Positions 63,248 through 64,000 of a DNA stretch of 64,000 bases are shown piece by piece. The stretch is taken from positions 124,001 to 188,000 of the forward strand of contig NZ_RJLM01000008.1 in assembly GCF_004104355.1 (NCBI RefSeq). Direction: 5' to 3'. Position numbers and translations under genes: made by a program. How positions within the stretch are numbered: the stretch's first letter is position 1; each line of letters begins with the position of its first letter. This DNA comes from Photobacterium chitinilyticum (GTDB lineage: Bacteria > Pseudomonadota > Gammaproteobacteria > Enterobacterales > Vibrionaceae). The notes beneath the pieces are model-generated. The model was not told where the DNA came from. It searched no databases and worked only from the letters and a program-made list of their open reading frames with translations.

Positions 63248-64000
63248 ATGTCTTACACTGCTGCAAGCCAGGTTGTTGCCCGCCAGCTTGAGTTTTTTGA
63301 AAATCGCAAGGTCCTAGTCGTCGGTGAGCTCTCTGACTCATTCCCGCTTGAGCTGACACAGACGGCCAAGTCAGTGGCAGTATTTACCACCAATTATGGC
63401 TATCACCGCAGCATGAGCCGTCACAGCCAGATCCAGTCCTATTTTGGGGCCGAGCTGGTCGATGATGCCGATATCGACATGATCCTGCTGTACTGGCCAA
63501 AAGCCAAGGCCGAGGCGGAATATCTACTGGCCATGGTACTGGCTAAATTCGGTCTTCAGACTGAAATTTGCATCGTCGGTGAAAACCGCAGCGGTGTGCG
63601 CAGTGCCGAAAAGCTCTTCAACCCCTACGGCCCACTGACCAAGTATGATTCGGCCCGCCGCTGTAGCTTCTACTGGGGACGCTGTGATAACGCCGCTCCT
63701 GCCTTCGAACTCAGCAGCTGGTTCCGTAGCTACCCCATCAAGGTAGCCGGAACGGAACTGACGATCCGCTCCCTGCCGGGCGTGTTCAGCCATGGCGAAT
63801 TCGACAAAGGGTCGGAGCTACTGCTTGATACCCTGCCAAAACTGCACGGCAAAGTACTCGATTTTGGTTGCGGGGCCGGTGTCATTGGCGCGGTAATGAA
63901 AACCAACAACCCGGATATCGATCTGGAGCTGTCTGATATCAGCGCCCTGGCGATTGAATCAGCCAGAGATACCTTTAAGGTCAACAACTTAGAAGCTAGG
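63248..64000 (+). CDS. rsmC: 16S rRNA (guanine-1207-N2)-methyltransferase RsmC (3' end cut by window edge)
   Basis: RsmC methylates G1207 of 16S rRNA in the 30S subunit. The first 251 codons are present of about 340 expected. The N-terminal pseudo-methyltransferase domain ([20 protein letters not shown]) is followed by the linker motif [22 protein letters not shown] and SAM motif [15 protein letters not shown]. The catalytic NPPFH motif lies past the window. GAGG precedes the ATG. Confidence 0.95.
   Translation, partial: MSYTAASQVVARQLEFFENRKVLVVGELSDSFPLELTQTAKSVAVFTTNYGYHRSMSRHSQIQSYFGAELVDDADIDMILLYWPKAKAEAEYLLAMVLAKFGLQTEICIVGENRSGVRSAEKLFNPYGPLTKYDSARRCSFYWGRCDNAAPAFELSSWFRSYPIKVAGTELTIRSLPGVFSHGEFDKGSELLLDTLPKLHGKVLDFGCGAGVIGAVMKTNNPDIDLELSDISALAIESARDTFKVNNLEAR

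Overview
This 64 kb window is a stretch of core chromosome from a gammaproteobacterium of the family Vibrionaceae. The evidence is the vpsR-lysS-prfB-recJ-dsbC-xerD-fldB order, the thrABC/aceK/arcA-arcB/yhcC/gltBD-gltBD/mtnN-cbiB-btuF order, a DUF3545 gene, and proteins that track Escherichia coli orthologues residue by residue while keeping Vibrio-type neighbours. The genus (Vibrio, Photobacterium, Grimontia, Enterovibrio) cannot be fixed from the sequence alone. I see no phage, insertion sequence, integron, CRISPR array, rRNA or tRNA gene. Coding density is high, and most transcription units end in clear rho-independent terminators.

Layout. 1-6.5 kb: end-truncated vpsR (biofilm regulator), a Na+/neutral-amino-acid symporter with a perfect CRP box upstream, a small lipoprotein, and lysS-prfB with the RF2 programmed frameshift. 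6.7-15.1 kb: recJ, dsbC, xerD, fldB, brnQ, trmN and srmB (DNA repair, disulfide isomerisation, chromosome dimer resolution, flavodoxin, branched-chain amino acid uptake, tRNA modification, ribosome assembly). 15.1-23.4 kb: yaaA, an alanine/glycine:Na+ symporter, a DUF3545 protein, a hemerythrin, ung, nfo, grcA under two FNR sites, and a second DAACS-family symporter. 23.4-28.4 kb: the thrLABC operon with an intact Thr/Ile leader peptide and attenuator. 28.6-39.2 kb: aceK, a small outer-membrane-like protein, an RraA-family gene, a DUF3293 gene, arcA facing arcB plus a coupled lipoprotein, a PAS-GGDEF diguanylate cyclase and the radical-SAM gene yhcC. 39.2-52.2 kb: two complete glutamate synthases in tandem, the first of Bacillus type and the second of enterobacterial type. 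52.3-64 kb: mtnN-cbiB-btuF, a TRIC-type channel behind a CRP box, tyrS, a LytM/M23 endopeptidase, erpA, clcA, hemL, a tiny Cys-rich membrane peptide, an AI-2E-family permease and the start of rsmC.

How it works together. Three themes recur. One is nitrogen and amino acid economy: two GOGATs, the thr operon, brnQ, the AGCS symporter and two DAACS symporters. A second is redox and oxygen response: ArcAB, FNR boxes upstream of grcA and arcA, DsbC, flavodoxin, YaaA and ErpA. The third is c-di-GMP signalling: vpsR and the GGDEF protein. There is no obvious new multi-gene system here. The observations most worth checking are small: the loss of a redox cysteine in ArcB, the structured 600-base gltB leader, the Cys-rich 35-residue peptide beside hemL, the conserved two-site FNR promoter of grcA, and the lipoprotein translationally coupled to arcB.
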